A stretch of DNA of 64,000 nt from Clavelina lepadiformis (GCF_947623445.1 NC_135246.1:1800501-1864500); one strand, 5' to 3'; shown: positions 13,063 to 26,694, counted from the stretch's first letter. Translations and numbers: made by a program. The notes: generated by a model from the sequence alone, not told the origin.

Positions 13063-13461
13063 TGAAATACAAATTTTCGTTTTTCTCATGCCAAGTTTTA
13101 CCTACATCCTGAACGCCATCTTAAAATTGGAAACACTTCATTTTCTAGGATAATTCCAAGGCCAAAACACAATACCGACCATGTTGGCACTGATTGGTGG
13201 AAACGTATTTTAAAAGCCCTACGTAAGAGTCTAACAAACTTAGAAAAGTTTAAGTTTTTCACAAACACGTTTCCTTCATACATAGCACTCGTAATATTAT
13301 CTTTACGCGATGAGAAACTTTTCGTACGTTTACAAAACTACTGCTTTTATGTTAATATTTGAAGTTTGATTTTTACGCATTAAAATAAGTTTTACGGCCC
13401 AATTTGTGTACAAACTAATTAAGTCAGCAGTGTACCATACACGAAACAGAATGGTTTTAAC

Positions 13462-13762
13462 AAAAGAGAGTTGAGTCCAATTATATTAACCGGGCTACGA
13501 GACTCGGCCTATTCACGGGTGCTGTCCCGCTACTGGTCAACGCAGGAACTCTTGGCTGCTCCCTTACGGACCTGACCCGGTTCGTTCCTTCTTGGACAAC
13601 CTGGACACCTTACGTTCCCATAAGACGGCCATATTGACGCTGAGCTTAGCGCGGACACCTGCTCGACATAGGTCCAAGTACCCCACATTTTCCAGTTTCA
13701 AGTTGTTCAACAACTCCAGCTTCCAAGTAACTGGATTACAGGCGTGCGCCAAAACGCCCGGC
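13462..13762 (-). ncRNA. 7SL: 7SL RNA, unit 7
   Basis: M type, T at position 11. It has a helix-5 variant (CTGGAAAATG) otherwise seen only in U10. Confidence 0.92.
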
Positions 13763-13950
13763 GAGCATACAGCGACTAAATGGAGCGTATAAACATCTAA
13801 ATATTTTTGGAACGTCGAGATTTGATTTCAATTTACAAAACAAATAAATCTCAATTTGGTTCTATAAAAACTGCCTCAAACTTTACAAACGTACATTGTG
13901 AGAATAAGCCAATAGTTGGCTTTTATACTGTGAGTTGATTCATTCGAAAG

Positions 13951-14023
13951 CGAGCACGGCAGGACTCGAACCTGCAATCTTCTGATCCGAAGTCAGACGC
14001 GTTATCCATTACGCTACGTGCCC
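13951..14023 (-). tRNA. trnR-ucg: tRNA-Arg(TCG), unit 7
   Basis: Consensus copy. Confidence 0.96.
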
Positions 14024-14377
14024 TGTCAAGGAAAAGCAATCAGCGTAACTTCCATCAATACGAGGTTGGTGTAATCTAATTTGATTGGTGGTGAGCCTCG
14101 TTCACATGGCAAGTTCTTCCAAGTACAGGACTGACCTGAAAATATCGTTAAATGCATGACAGATCCCCCTGCACCAGTTAATTGCAAAAGTGCTCCTGAG
14201 TCGTGCTTAAACTAACAATTTCACCACATGGAACAGATTGCTCGTGTCCGTCAAATATAAACTTCATATGTCTCAAATCCTTTCTCGGTAAAATAAACTG
14301 GTAGATATTTGGATTTTAAAACTAAGCAAAAATATCTTATTAGTTTTGATTGTCTACGAATTCGTAAAAAGCTTGAA

Positions 14378-14450
14378 CGAGCGAGCCAGGATTCGAACCT
14401 GGAATCTTCTGATCCGTAGTCAGACGCGTTATCCATTGCGCCACGCACCC
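14378..14450 (-). tRNA. trnR-acg: tRNA-Arg(ACG), unit 7, acceptor mismatch
   Basis: C6/U67 mismatch type. Confidence 0.9.
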
Positions 14451-14788
14451 ACAAGTTTTTACAAAATGTCATTTACGTAATCCCTGTAATAATGAATTTA
14501 CCTCAATTGAAATTTCAATATATTAAATGCATTTATACATAACAAAACATTAGTTACGTCAAGGTTCGTGTTTTAGGAGATGTATTGTATATATTTGAAG
14601 AAGGGGCAAATGTCTGATTTTAAAACGTAATTTGTAGTAACATTACCAAGAATACAGTCGCGATTACCTTTTGCATACAAAGTATAGGTATGCCTACGAT
14701 TACACCATACTCGTATATGACAGAATTCACGTACCTCTAACTCCCGCTGTAAATAGGATTAATATATAGATTGGATATTTTGCCCTTA

Positions 14789-15217
14789 ATAGGGGTCAAA
14801 GACCTATAACTAAGATCTTTATGAATTTGTTGTACTCCTACGTAGGGCTTTAAAGAAGCTATTTAGACCAATCAGAAGGCAGCATGTTTTGTAGCCTAGA
14901 AATTGCACTAGCAGTTGGCGTGCTTTAATGTCCCGGGACTCGTGCAGAATTAGGCTAAAAATTAGCATGAAAATAGCTAAGATTGGGTTTTCTAAACCAA
15001 AACTTTTTGTGTATATTTTGCGCTTCTGTGAAAAATGTTTGAATCATGGTTTTTTGATGGCATTTTATGGAATGGTAGTTCAAAGCATAATGAACTGACA
15101 TTCGAAATTTCAGAGAGCCCAATGGAGGAATTTTTGAGTAATCAGTTTTTAGTAAGCAAATTTACTGTATGAAAAACAAACAAAGATTTTATGGCATTTT
15201 TGGTGTTTGACCCCTCT
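14789..15217. mobile_element. MITE in unit 7
   Basis: One A shorter in an A-run, as in U10 and U12. Confidence 0.7.
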
Positions 15218-15616
15218 TGAAATACAAATTTTCGTTTTTCTCATGCCAAGTTTTACCTACATCTTGAACGCCATCTTAAAATTGGAAACACTTCATTTTC
15301 TAGGATAATTCCAAGGCCAAAACACAATACCGACCATGTTGGCACTGATTGGTGGAAACGTATTTTAAAAGCCCTACGTAAGAGTCTAACAAACTTAGAA
15401 AAGTTTAAGTTTTTCACAAACACGTTTCCTTCATACATAGCACTCGTAATATTATCTTTACGCGATGAGAAACTTTTCGTACGTTTACAAAACTACTGCT
15501 TTTATGTTAATATTTGAGGTTTGATTTTTACGCATTAAAATAAGTTTTACGGCCCAATTTGTGTACAAACTAATTAAGTCAGCAGTGTACCATACACGAA
15601 ACAGAATGGTTTTAAC

Positions 15617-15917
15617 AAAAGAGAGTTGAGTCCAATTATATTAACCGGGCTACGAGACTCGGCCTATTCACGGGTGCTGTCCCGCTACTGGTCAACGCAG
15701 GAACTTTTGGCTGCTCCCTTACGGACCTGACCCGGTTCGTTCCTTCTTGGACAACCTGGACACCTTACGTTCCCATAAGACGGCCATATTGACGCTGAGC
15801 TTAGCGCGGACACCTGCTCGACATAGGTCCAAGTACCCCACATTTCCCAGTTTCAAGTTGTTCAACAACTCCAGCTTCCAAGTAACTGGATTACAGGCGT
15901 GCGCCAAAACGCCCGGC
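15617..15917 (-). ncRNA. 7SL: 7SL RNA, unit 8
   Basis: M type, T at position 11. Confidence 0.92.
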
Positions 15918-16105
15918 GAGCATACAGCGACTAAATGGAGCGTATAAACATCTAAATATTTTTGGAACGTCGAGATTTGATTTCAATTTACAAAACAAAT
16001 AAATCTCAATTTGGTTCTATAAAAACTGCCTCAAACTTTACAAACGTACATTGTGAGAATAAGCCAATAGTTGGCTTTTATACTGTGAGTTGATTCATTC
16101 GAAAG

Positions 16106-16178
16106 CGAGCACGGCAGGACTCGAACCTGCAATCTTCTGATCCGAAGTCAGACGCGTTATCCATTACGCTACGTGCCC
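16106..16178 (-). tRNA. trnR-ucg: tRNA-Arg(TCG), unit 8
   Basis: Consensus copy. Confidence 0.96.
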
Positions 16179-16532
16179 TGTCAAGGAAAAGCAATCAGCG
16201 TAACTTCCATCAATACGAGGTTGGTGTAATCTAATTTGATTGGTGGTGAACCTCGTTCACATGGCAAGTTCTTCCAAGTACAGGACTGACCTGAAAATAT
16301 CGTTAAATGCATGACAGATCCCCCTGCACCAGTTAATTGCAAAAGTGCTCCTGAGTCGTGCTTAAACTAACAATTTCACCACATGGAAGAGATTGCTCGT
16401 GTCCGTCAAATATAAACTTCATATGTCTCAAATCCTTTCTCGGTAAAATAAACTGGTAGATATTTGGATTTTAAAACTAAGCAAAAATATCTTATTAGCT
16501 TTGATTGCCTACGAATTCGTAAAAAGCTTGAA

Positions 16533-16605
16533 CGAGCGCGCCAGGATTCGAACCTGGAATCTTCTGATCCGTAGTCAGACGCGTTATCCATTGCGCCACG
16601 CACCC
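16533..16605 (-). tRNA. trnR-acg: tRNA-Arg(ACG), unit 8
   Basis: Fully paired acceptor. The 3' flank has a GCCTACG variant shared with U11 and U13. Confidence 0.97.
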
Positions 16606-16943
16606 ACAAGTTTTTACAAAATGTCATTTACGTAATCCCTGTAATAATGAATTTACCTCAGTTAAAATTTCAATATATTAAATGCATTTATACATAACAA
16701 AACATTAGTTACGTCAAGGTTCGTGTTTTAGGAGATGTATTGTATATATTTGAAGAAGGGGCAAATGTCTGATTTTATCACTTAATTTGTAGTAACATTA
16801 CCAAGAATACAGTCGCGATTACCTTTTGCATACAAAGTATAGGAATGCCTACGATTACACCATACTCGTATATGACAGAATTCACGTACCTCTAACTCCC
16901 GCTGTAAATAGGATTAATATATAGATTGGATAGTTTGCCCTTA

Positions 16944-17373
16944 AGAGGGGTCAAAGACCTAAAACTAAGATCTTTATGAATTTGTTGTACTCCTACGTAG
17001 GGCTTTAAAGAAGCTATTTAGACCAATCAGAAAGCAGCATGTTTTGTAGCCTAGAAATTGCAATAGCAGTTGGCGTGCTTTAATGTCCCGGGACTCGTGC
17101 AGAATTAGGCTAAAAATTAGCATGAAAATAGCTAAGATTGGGTTTTTTAAACCAAAACTTTTAGTGTATATTTTGCGCCTCTGTGAAAAATGTTTGAATC
17201 ATGGTTTTTTGATGGCATTTTATGGAATGGTAGTTCAAAGCATACTGAACTGACATTCGAAATTTCAGAGAGCCCAATGGAGGATTTTTTGAGTAATCAG
17301 TTTTTAGTAAGCAAATTTACTGTATGAAAAAACAAACAAAGATTTTATGGCATTTTTGGTGTTTGACCCATCT
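16944..17373. mobile_element. MITE in unit 8
   Basis: The right end reads CCCATCT, a private change. Confidence 0.7.
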
Positions 17374-17772
17374 TGAAATACAAATTTTCGTTTTTCTCAT
17401 GCCAAGTTTTACCTACATCTTGAACGCCATCTTAAAATTGGAAACACTTCATTTTCTAGGATAATTCCAAGGCCAAAACACAATACCGACCATGTTGGCA
17501 CTGATTGGTGGAAACGTATTTTAAAAGCCTTACGTAAGAGTCTAACAAACTTAGAAAAGTTTAAGTTTTTCACAAACACGTTTCCTTCATACATAGCACT
17601 CGTAATATTATCTTTACGCGATGAGAAACTTTTCGTACGTTTACAAAACTACTGCTTTTATGTTAATATTTGAAGTTTGATTTTTACGCATTAAAATAAG
17701 TTTTACGGCCGAATGTGTGTACAAACTAATTAAGTCAGCAGTGTACCATACACGAAACAGAATGGTTTTAAC

Positions 17773-18073
17773 AAAAGAGAGTTGAGTCCAATTATATTAA
17801 CCGGGCTACGAGACTCGGCCTATTCACGGGTGCTGTCTGGCTACTGGTCAACGCAGGAACTCTTGGCTGCTCCCTTACGGACCTGACCCGGTTCGTTCCT
17901 TCTTGGACAACCTGGACACCTTACGTTCCCATAAGACGGCCATATTGACGCTGAGCTTAGCGCGGACACCTGCTCGACATAGGTCCAAGTACCCCACATT
18001 TCCCAGTTTCAAGTTGTTCAACAACTCCAGCTTCCAAGTAACTGGATTACAGGCGTGCGCCACAACGCCCGGC
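17773..18073 (-). ncRNA. 7SL: 7SL RNA, unit 9
   Basis: M type, G at position 11. The 3' strand of helix 5 reads AGCCAGAC, shared only with U12. Confidence 0.92.
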
Positions 18074-18261
18074 GAGCATACAGCGACTAAATGGAGCGTA
18101 TAAACATCTAAATATTTTTGGAACGTCGAGATTTGATTTCAATTTACAAAACAAATAAATCTCAATTTGGTTCTATAAAAACTGCCTCAAACTTTACAAA
18201 CGTACATTGTGAGAATAAGCCAATAGTTGGCTTTTATACTGTGAGTTGATTCATTCGAAAG

Positions 18262-18334
18262 CGAGCACGGCAGGACTCGAACCTGCAATCTTCTGATCCG
18301 AAGTCAGACGCGTTATCCATTACGCTACGTGCCC
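18262..18334 (-). tRNA. trnR-ucg: tRNA-Arg(TCG), unit 9
   Basis: Consensus copy. Confidence 0.96.
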
Positions 18335-18688
18335 TGTCAAGGAAAAGCAATCAGCGTAACTTCCATCAATACGAGGTTGGTGTAATCTAATTTGATTGGT
18401 GGTGAGCCTCGTTCACATGGCAAGTTCTTCCAAGTACAGGACTGACCTGAAAATATCGTTAAATGCATGACAGATCCCCCTGCACCAGTTAATTGCAAAA
18501 GTGCTCCTGAGTCGTGCTTAAACTAACAATTTCACCACATGGAACAGATTGCTCGTGTCCGTCAAATATAAACTTCATATGTCTCAAATCCTTTCTCGGT
18601 AAAATAAACTGGTAGATATTTGGATTTTAAAACTAAGCAAAAATATCTTATTAGTTTTGTTTGTCTACGAATTCGTAAAAAGCTTGAA

Positions 18689-18761
18689 CGAGCGAGCCAG
18701 GATTCGAACCTGGAATCTTCTGATCCGTAGTCAGACGCGTTATCCATTGCGCCACGCACCC
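18689..18761 (-). tRNA. trnR-acg: tRNA-Arg(ACG), unit 9, acceptor mismatch
   Basis: C6/U67 type. The 3' flank matches U5, but the 5' flank matches U6, so a subtype switch lies beside this gene. Confidence 0.9.
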
Positions 18762-19099
18762 ACAAGTTTTTACAAAATGTCATTTACGTAATCCCTGTAA
18801 TAATGAATCTACCTCAGTTACAATTTCAATAAATTAAATGCATTTATACATAACAAAACATTAGTTACGTCAAGGTTCGTGTTTTAGGAGATGTATTGTA
18901 TATATTTGAAGAAGGGGCAAATGTCTGATTTTATCACTTAATTTGTAGTAACATTACCAAGAATATAGTCGCGATTACCTTTTGCATACAAAGTATAGGT
19001 ATGCCTACGATTACACCATACTCGTATATGACAGAATTCACGTACCTCTAACTCCCGCTGTAAATAGGATTAATATATAGATTGGATAGTTTGCCCTTA

Positions 19100-19529
19100 A
19101 GAGGGGTCAAAGACCTAAAACTAAGATCTTTATGAATTTGTTGTACTCCTACGTAGGGCTTTAAAGAAGCTATTTAGACCAATCAGAAAACAGCATGTTT
19201 TGTAGCCTAGAAATTGCAATAGCAGTTGGCGTGCTTTAATGTCCCGGGACTCGTGCAGAATTAGGCTAAAAATTAGCATGAAAATAGCTAAGATTGTGTT
19301 TTTTAAACCAAAACTTTTAGTGTATATTTTGCGCCTCTGTGAAAAATGTTTGAATCATGTTTTTTTGATGGCATTTTATGGAATGGTAGTTCAAAGCATA
19401 CTGAACTGACATTCGAAATTTCAGAGAGCCCAATGGAGGAATTTTTGAGTAATCAGTTTTTAGTAAGCAAATTTACTGTATGAAAAAACAAACAAAGATT
19501 TTATGGCATTTTTGGTGTTTGACCCCTCT
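19100..19529. mobile_element. MITE in unit 9
   Basis: Matches the U6 copy at diagnostic sites. Confidence 0.7.
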
Positions 19530-19928
19530 TGAAATACAAATTTTCGTTTTTCTCATGCCAAGTTTTACCTACATCCTGAACGCCATCTTAAAATTGGAAA
19601 CACTTCATTTTCTAGGATAATTCCAAGGCCAAAACACAATACCGACCATGTTGGCACTGATTGGTGGAAACGTATTTTAAAAGCCCTACGTAAGAGTCTA
19701 ACAAACTTAGAAAAGTTTAAGTTTTTCACAAACACGTTTCCTTCATACATAGCACTCGTAATATTATCTTTACGCGATGAGAAACTTTTCGTACGTTTAC
19801 AAAACTACTGCTTTTATGTTAATATTTGAAGTTTGATTTTTACGCATTAAAATAAGTTTTACGGCCCAATTTGTGTACAAACTAATTAAGTCAGCAGTGT
19901 ACCATACACGAAACAGAATGGTTTTAAC

Positions 19929-20229
19929 AAAAGAGAGTTGAGTCCAATTATATTAACCGGGCTACGAGACTCGGCCTATTCACGGGTGCTGTCCCGCTAC
20001 TGGTCAACGCAGGAACTCTTGGCTGCTCCCTTACGGACCTGACCCGGTTCGTTCCTTCTTGGACAACCTGGACACCTTACGTTCCCATAAGACGGCCATA
20101 TTGACGCTGAGCTTAGCGCGGACACCTGCTCGACATAGGTCCAAGTACCCCACATTTTCCAGTTTCAAGTTGTTCAACAACTCCAGCTTCCAAGTAACTG
20201 GATTACAGGCGTGCGCCACAACGCCCGGC
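19929..20229 (-). ncRNA. 7SL: 7SL RNA, unit 10
   Basis: M type, with the U7-like helix-5 variant but G at position 11. Confidence 0.92.
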
Positions 20230-20417
20230 GAGCATACAGCGACTAAATGGAGCGTATAAACATCTAAATATTTTTGGAACGTCGAGATTTGATTTCAATT
20301 TACAAAACAAATAAATCTCAATTTGGTTCTATAAAAACTGCCTCAAACTTTACAAACGTACATTGTGAGAATAAGCCAATAGTTGGCTTTTATACTGTGA
20401 GTTGATTCATTCGAAAG

Positions 20418-20490
20418 CGAGCACGGCAGGACTCGAACCTGCAATCTTCTGATCCGAAGTCAGACGCGTTATCCATTACGCTACGTGCCC
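20418..20490 (-). tRNA. trnR-ucg: tRNA-Arg(TCG), unit 10
   Basis: Consensus copy. Confidence 0.96.
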
Positions 20491-20844
20491 TGTCAAGGAA
20501 AAGCAATCAGCGTAACTTCCATCAATACGAGGTTGGTGTAATCTAATTTGATTGGTGGTGAGCCTCGTTCACATGGCAAGTTCTTCCAAGTACAGGACTG
20601 ACCTGAAAATATCGTTAAATGCATGACAGATCCCCCTGCACCAGTTAATTGCAAAAGTGCTCCTGAGTCGTGCTTAAACTAACAATTTCACCACATGGAA
20701 CAGATTGCTCGTGTCCGTCAAATATAAACTTCATATGTCTCAAATCCTTTCTCGGTAAAATAAACTGGTAGATATTTGGATTTTAAAACTAAGCAAAAAT
20801 ATCTTATTAGTTTTGATTGTCTACGAATTCGTAAAAAGCTTGAA

Positions 20845-20917
20845 CGAGCGAGCCAGGATTCGAACCTGGAATCTTCTGATCCGTAGTCAGACGCGTTATC
20901 CATTGCGCCACGCACCC
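20845..20917 (-). tRNA. trnR-acg: tRNA-Arg(ACG), unit 10, acceptor mismatch
   Basis: C6/U67 type. Confidence 0.9.
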
Positions 20918-21255
20918 ACAAGTTTTTACAAAATGTCATTTACGTAATCCCTGTAATAATGAATTTACCTCAGTTGAAATTTCAATATATTAAATGCATT
21001 TATACATAACAAAACATTAGTTACGTCAAGGTTCGTGTTTTAGGAGATGTATTGTATATATTTGAAGAAGGGGCAAATGTCTGATTTTAAAACGTAATTT
21101 GTAGTAACATTACCAAGAATACAGTCGCGATTACCTTTTGCATACAAAGTATAGGTATGCCTACGATTACACCATACTCGTATATGACAGAATTCACGTA
21201 CCTCTAACTCCCGCTGTAAATAGGATTAATATATAGATTGGATATTTTGCCCTTA

Positions 21256-21684
21256 ATAGGGGTCAAAGACCTATAACTAAGATCTTTATGAATTTGTTGT
21301 ACTCCTACGTAGGGCTTTAAAGAAGCTATTTAGACCAATCAGAAGGCAGCATGTTTTGTAGCCTAGAAATTGCACTAGCAGTTGGCGTGCTTTAATGTCC
21401 CGGGACTCGTGCAGAATTAGGCTAAAAATTAGCATGAAAATAGCTAAGATTGGGTTTTCTAAACCAAAACTTTTTGTGTATATTTTGCGCTTCTGTGAAA
21501 AATGTTTGAATCATGGTTTTTTGATGGCATTTTATGGAATGGTAGTTCAAAGCATAATGAACTGACATTCGAAATTTCAGAGAGCCCAATGGAGGAATTT
21601 TTGAGTAATCAGTTTTTAGTAAGCAAATTTACTGTATGAAAAACAAACAAAGATTTTATGGCATTTTTGGTGTTTGACCCCTCT
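21256..21684. mobile_element. MITE in unit 10
   Basis: Matches the U7 copy. Confidence 0.7.
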
Positions 21685-22083
21685 TGAAATACAAATTTTC
21701 GTTTTTCTCATGCCAAGTTTTACCTACATCTTGAACGCCATCTTAAAATTGGAAACACTTCATTTTCTAGGATAATTCCAAGGCCAAAACACAATACCGA
21801 CCATGTTGGCACTGATTGGTGGAAACGTATTTTAAAAGCCCTACGTAAGAGTCTAACAAACTTAGAAAAGTTTAAGTTTTTCACAAACACGTTTCCTTCA
21901 TACATAGCACTCGTAATATTATCTTTACGCGATGAGAAACTTTTCGTACGTTTACAAAACTACTGCTTTTATGTTAATATTTGAAGTTTGATTTTTACGC
22001 ATTAAAATAAGTTTTACGGCCCAATTTGTGTACAAACTAATTAAGTCAACAGTGTACCATACACGAAACAGAATGGTTTTAAC

Positions 22084-22384
22084 AAAAGAGAGTTGAGTCC
22101 AATTATATTAACCGGGCTACGAGACTCGGCCTATTCACGGGTGCTGTCCCGCTACTGGTCAACGCAGGAACTTTTGGCTGCTCCCTTACGGACCTGACCC
22201 GGTTCGTTCCTTCTTGGACAACCTGGACACCTTACGTTCCCATAAGACGGCCATATTGACGCTGAGCTTAGCGCGGACACCTGCTCGACATAGGTCCAAG
22301 TACCCCACATTTCCCAGTTTCAAGTTGTTCAACAACTCCAGCTTCCAAGTAACTGGATTACAGGCGTGCGCCAAAACGCCCGGC
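22084..22384 (-). ncRNA. 7SL: 7SL RNA, unit 11
   Basis: M type, T at position 11, near-identical to U8. Confidence 0.92.
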
Positions 22385-22572
22385 GAGCATACAGCGACTA
22401 AATGGAGCGTATAAACATCTAAATATTTTTGGAACGTCGAGATTTGATTTCAATTTACAAAACAAATAAATCTCAATTTGGTTCTATAAAAACTGCCTCA
22501 AACTTTACAAACGTACATTGTGAGAATAAGCCAATAGTTGGCTTTTATACTGTGAGTTGATTCATTCGAAAG

Positions 22573-22645
22573 CGAGCACGGCAGGACTCGAACCTGCAAT
22601 CTTCTGATCCGAAGTCAGACGCGTTATCCATTACGCTACGTGCCC
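22573..22645 (-). tRNA. trnR-ucg: tRNA-Arg(TCG), unit 11
   Basis: Consensus copy. Confidence 0.96.
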
Positions 22646-22999
22646 TGTCAAGGAAAAGCAATCAGCGTAACTTCCATCAATACGAGGTTGGTGTAATCTA
22701 ATTTGATTGGTGGTGAACCTCGTTCACATGGCAAGTTCTTCCAAGTACAGGACTGACCTGAAAATATCGTTAAATGCATGACAGATCCCCCTGCACCAGT
22801 TAATTGCAAAAGTGCTCCTGAGTCGTGCTTAAACTAACAATTTCACCACATGGAACAGATTGCTCGTGTCCGTCAAATATAAACTTCATATGTCTCAAAT
22901 CCTTTCTCGGTAAAATAAACTGGTAGATATTTGGATTTTAAAACTAAGCAAAAATATCTTATTAGCTTTGATTGCCTACGAATTCGTAAAAAGCTTGAA

Positions 23000-23072
23000 C
23001 GAGCGCGCCAGGATTCGAACCTGGAATCTTCTGATCCGTAGTCAGACGCGTTATCCATTGCGCCACGCACCC
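23000..23072 (-). tRNA. trnR-acg: tRNA-Arg(ACG), unit 11
   Basis: Fully paired acceptor. Confidence 0.97.
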
Positions 23073-23410
23073 ACAAGTTTTTACAAAATGTCATTTACGT
23101 AATCCCTGTAATAATGAATTTACCTCAGTTAAAATTTCAATATATTAAATGCATTTATACATAACAAAACATTAGTTACGTCAAGGTTCGTGTTTTAGGA
23201 GATGTATTGTATATATTTGAAGAAGGGGCAAATGTCTGATTTTATCACTTAATTTGTAGTAACATTACCAAGAATACAGTCGCGATTACCTTTTGCATAC
23301 AAAGTATAGGAATGCCTACGATTACACCATACTCGTATATGACAGAATTCACGTACCTCTAACTCCCGCTGTAAATAGGATTAATATATAGATTGGATAG
23401 TTTGCCCTTA

Positions 23411-23839
23411 AGAGGGGTCAAAGACCTAAAACTAAGATCTTTATGAATTTGTTGTACTCCTACGTAGGGCTTTAAAGAAGCTATTTAGACCAATCAGAAG
23501 GCAGCATGTTTGTAGCCTAGAAATTGCAATAGCAGTTGGCGTGCTTTAATGTCCCGGGACTCGTGCAGAATTAGGCTAAAAATTAGCATGAAAATAGCTA
23601 AGATTGGGTTTTTTAAACCAAAACTTTTAGTGTATATTTTGCGCCTCTGTGAAAAATGTTTGAATCATGGTTTTTTGATGGCATTTTATGGAATGGTAGT
23701 TCAAAGCATACTGAACTGACATTCGAAATTTCAGAGAGCCCAATGGAGGAATTTTTGAGTAATCAGTTTTTAGTAAGCAAATTTACTGTATGAAAAAACA
23801 AACAAAGATTTTATGGCATTTTTGGTGTTTGACCCCTCT
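23411..23839. mobile_element. MITE in unit 11
   Basis: One T shorter internally (ATGTTTGTAGCC). Confidence 0.7.
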
Positions 23840-24238
23840 TGAAATACAAATTTTCGTTTTTCTCATGCCAAGTTTTACCTACATCTTGAACGCCATCTTA
23901 AAATTGGAAACACTTCATTTTCTAGGATAATTCCAAGGCCAAAACACAATACCGACCATGTTGGCACTGATTGGTGGAAACGTATTTTAAAAGCCTTACG
24001 TAAGAGTCTAACAAACTTAGAAAAGTTTAAGTTTTTCACAAACACGTTTCCTTCATACATAGCACTCGTAATATTATCTTTACGCGATGAGAAACTTTTC
24101 GTACGTTTACAAAACTACTGCTTTTATGTTAATATTTGAAGTTTGATTTTTACGCATTAAAATAAGTTTTACGGCCGAATGTGTGTACAAACTAATTAAG
24201 TCAGCAGTGTACCATACACGAAACAGAATGGTTTTAAC

Positions 24239-24539
24239 AAAAGAGAGTTGAGTCCAATTATATTAACCGGGCTACGAGACTCGGCCTATTCACGGGTGCT
24301 GTCTGGCTACTGGTCAACGCAGGAACTCTTGGCTGCTCCCTTACGGACCTGACCCGGTTCGTTCCTTCTTGGACAACCTGGACACCTTACGTTCCCATAA
24401 GACGGCCATATTGACGCTGAGCTTAGCGCGGACACCTGCTCGACATAGGTCCAAGTACCCCACATTTCCCAGTTTCAAGTTGTTCAACAACTCCAGCTTC
24501 CAAGTAACTGGATTACAGGCGTGCGCCACAACGCCCGGC
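24239..24539 (-). ncRNA. 7SL: 7SL RNA, unit 12
   Basis: M type, with the same AGCCAGAC variant as U9. Confidence 0.92.
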
Positions 24540-24727
24540 GAGCATACAGCGACTAAATGGAGCGTATAAACATCTAAATATTTTTGGAACGTCGAGATTT
24601 GATTTCAATTTACAAAACAAATAAATCTCAATTTGGTTCTATAAAAACTGCCTCAAACTTTACAAACGTACATTGTGAGAATAAGCCAATAGTTGGCTTT
24701 TATACTGTGAGTTGATTCATTCGAAAG

Positions 24728-24800
24728 CGAGCACGGCAGGACTCGAACCTGCAATCTTCTGATCCGAAGTCAGACGCGTTATCCATTACGCTACGTGCCC
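24728..24800 (-). tRNA. trnR-ucg: tRNA-Arg(TCG), unit 12
   Basis: Consensus copy. Confidence 0.96.
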
Positions 24801-25154
24801 TGTCAAGGAAAAGCAATCAGCGTAACTTCCATCAATACGAGGTTGGTGTAATCTAATTTGATTGGTGGTGAGCCTCGTTCACATGGCAAGTTCTTCCAAG
24901 TACAGGACTGACCTGAAAATATCGTTAAATGCATGACAGATCCCCCTGCACCAGTTAATTGCAAAAGTGCTCCTGAGTCGTGCTTAAACTAACAATTTCA
25001 CCACATGGAACAGATTGCTCGTGTCCGTCAAATATAAACTTCATATGTCTCAAATCCTTTCTCGGTAAAATAAACTGGTAGATATTTGGATTTTAAAACT
25101 AAGCAAAAATATCTTATTAGCTTTGATTGTCTACGAATTCGTAAAAAGCTTGAA

Positions 25155-25227
25155 CGAGCGAGCCAGGATTCGAACCTGGAATCTTCTGATCCGTAGTCAG
25201 ACGCGTTATCCATTGCGCCACGCACCC
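25155..25227 (-). tRNA. trnR-acg: tRNA-Arg(ACG), unit 12, acceptor mismatch
   Basis: C6/U67 type. Confidence 0.9.
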
Positions 25228-25565
25228 ACAAGTTTTTACAAAATGTCATTTACGTAATCCCTGTAATAATGAATTTACCTCAGTTGAAATTTCAATATAT
25301 TAAATGCATTTATACATAACAAAACATTAGTTACGTCAAGGTTCGTGTTTTAGGAGATGTATTGTATATATTTGAAGAAGGGGCAAATGTCTGATTTTAA
25401 AACGTAATTTGTAGTAACATTACCAAGAATACAGTCGCGATTACCTTTTGCATACAAAGTATAGGTATGCCTACGATTACACCATACTCGTATATGACAG
25501 AATTCACGTACCTCTAACTCCCGCTGTAAATAGGATTAATATATAGATTGGATATTTTTCCCTTA

Positions 25566-25994
25566 ATAGGGGTCAAAGACCTATAACTAAGATCTTTATG
25601 AATTTGTTGTACTCCTACGTAGGGCTTTAAAGAAGCTATTTAGACCAATCAGAAGGCAGCATGTTTTGTAGCCTAGAAATTGCACTAGCAGTTGGCGTGC
25701 TTTAATGTCCCGGGACTCGTGCAGAATTAGGCTAAAAATTAGCATGAAAATAGCTAAGATTGGGTTTTTTAAACCAAAACTTTTTGTGTATATTTTGCGC
25801 TTCTGTGAAAAATGTTTGAATCATGGTTTTTTGATGGCATTTTATGGAATGGTAGTTCAAAGCATAATGAACTGACATTCGAAATTTCAGAGAGCCCAAT
25901 GGAGGAATTTTTGAGTAATCAGTTTTTAGTAAGCAAATTTACTGTATGAAAAACAAACAAAGATTTTATGGCATTTTTGGTGTTTGACCCCTCT
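25566..25994. mobile_element. MITE in unit 12
   Basis: U7/U10-like copy. Confidence 0.7.
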
Positions 25995-26393
25995 TGAAAT
26001 ACAAATTTTCGTTTTTCTCATGCCAAGTTTTACCTACATCTTGAACGCCATCTTAAAATTGGAAACACTTCATTTTCTAGGATAATTCCAAGGCCAAAAC
26101 ACAATACCGACCATGTTGGCACTGATTGGTGGAAACGTATTTTAAAAGCCCTACGTAAGAGTCTAACAAACTTAGAAAAGTTTAAGTTTTTCACAAACAC
26201 GTTTCCTTCATACATAGCACTCGTAATATTATCTTTACGCGATGAGAAACTTTTCGTACGTTTACAAAACTACTGCTTTTATGTTAATATTTGAAGTTTG
26301 ATTTTTACGCATTAAAATAAGTTTTACGGCCCAATTTGTGTACAAACTAATTAAGTCAGCAGTGTACCATACACGAAACAGAATGATTTTAAC

Positions 26394-26694
26394 AAAAGAG
26401 AGTTGAGTCCAATTATATTAACCGGGCTACGAGACTCGGCCTATTCACGGGTGCTGTCCCGCTACTGGTCAACGCAGGAACTTTTGGCTGCTCCCTTACG
26501 GACCTGACCCGGTTCGTTCCTTCTTGGACAACCTGGACACCTTACGTTCCCATAAGACGGCCATATTGACGCTGAGCTTAGCGCGGACGCCTGCTCGACA
26601 TAGGTCCAAGTACCCCACATTTCCCAGTTTCAAGTTGTTCAACAACTCCAGCTTCCAAGTAACTGGATTACAGGCGTGCGCCAAAACGCCCGGC
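26394..26694 (-). ncRNA. 7SL: 7SL RNA, unit 13
   Basis: M type, T at position 11. One private change in the helix-6 region (GGCGTCCGC for GGTGTCCGC). Confidence 0.91.
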
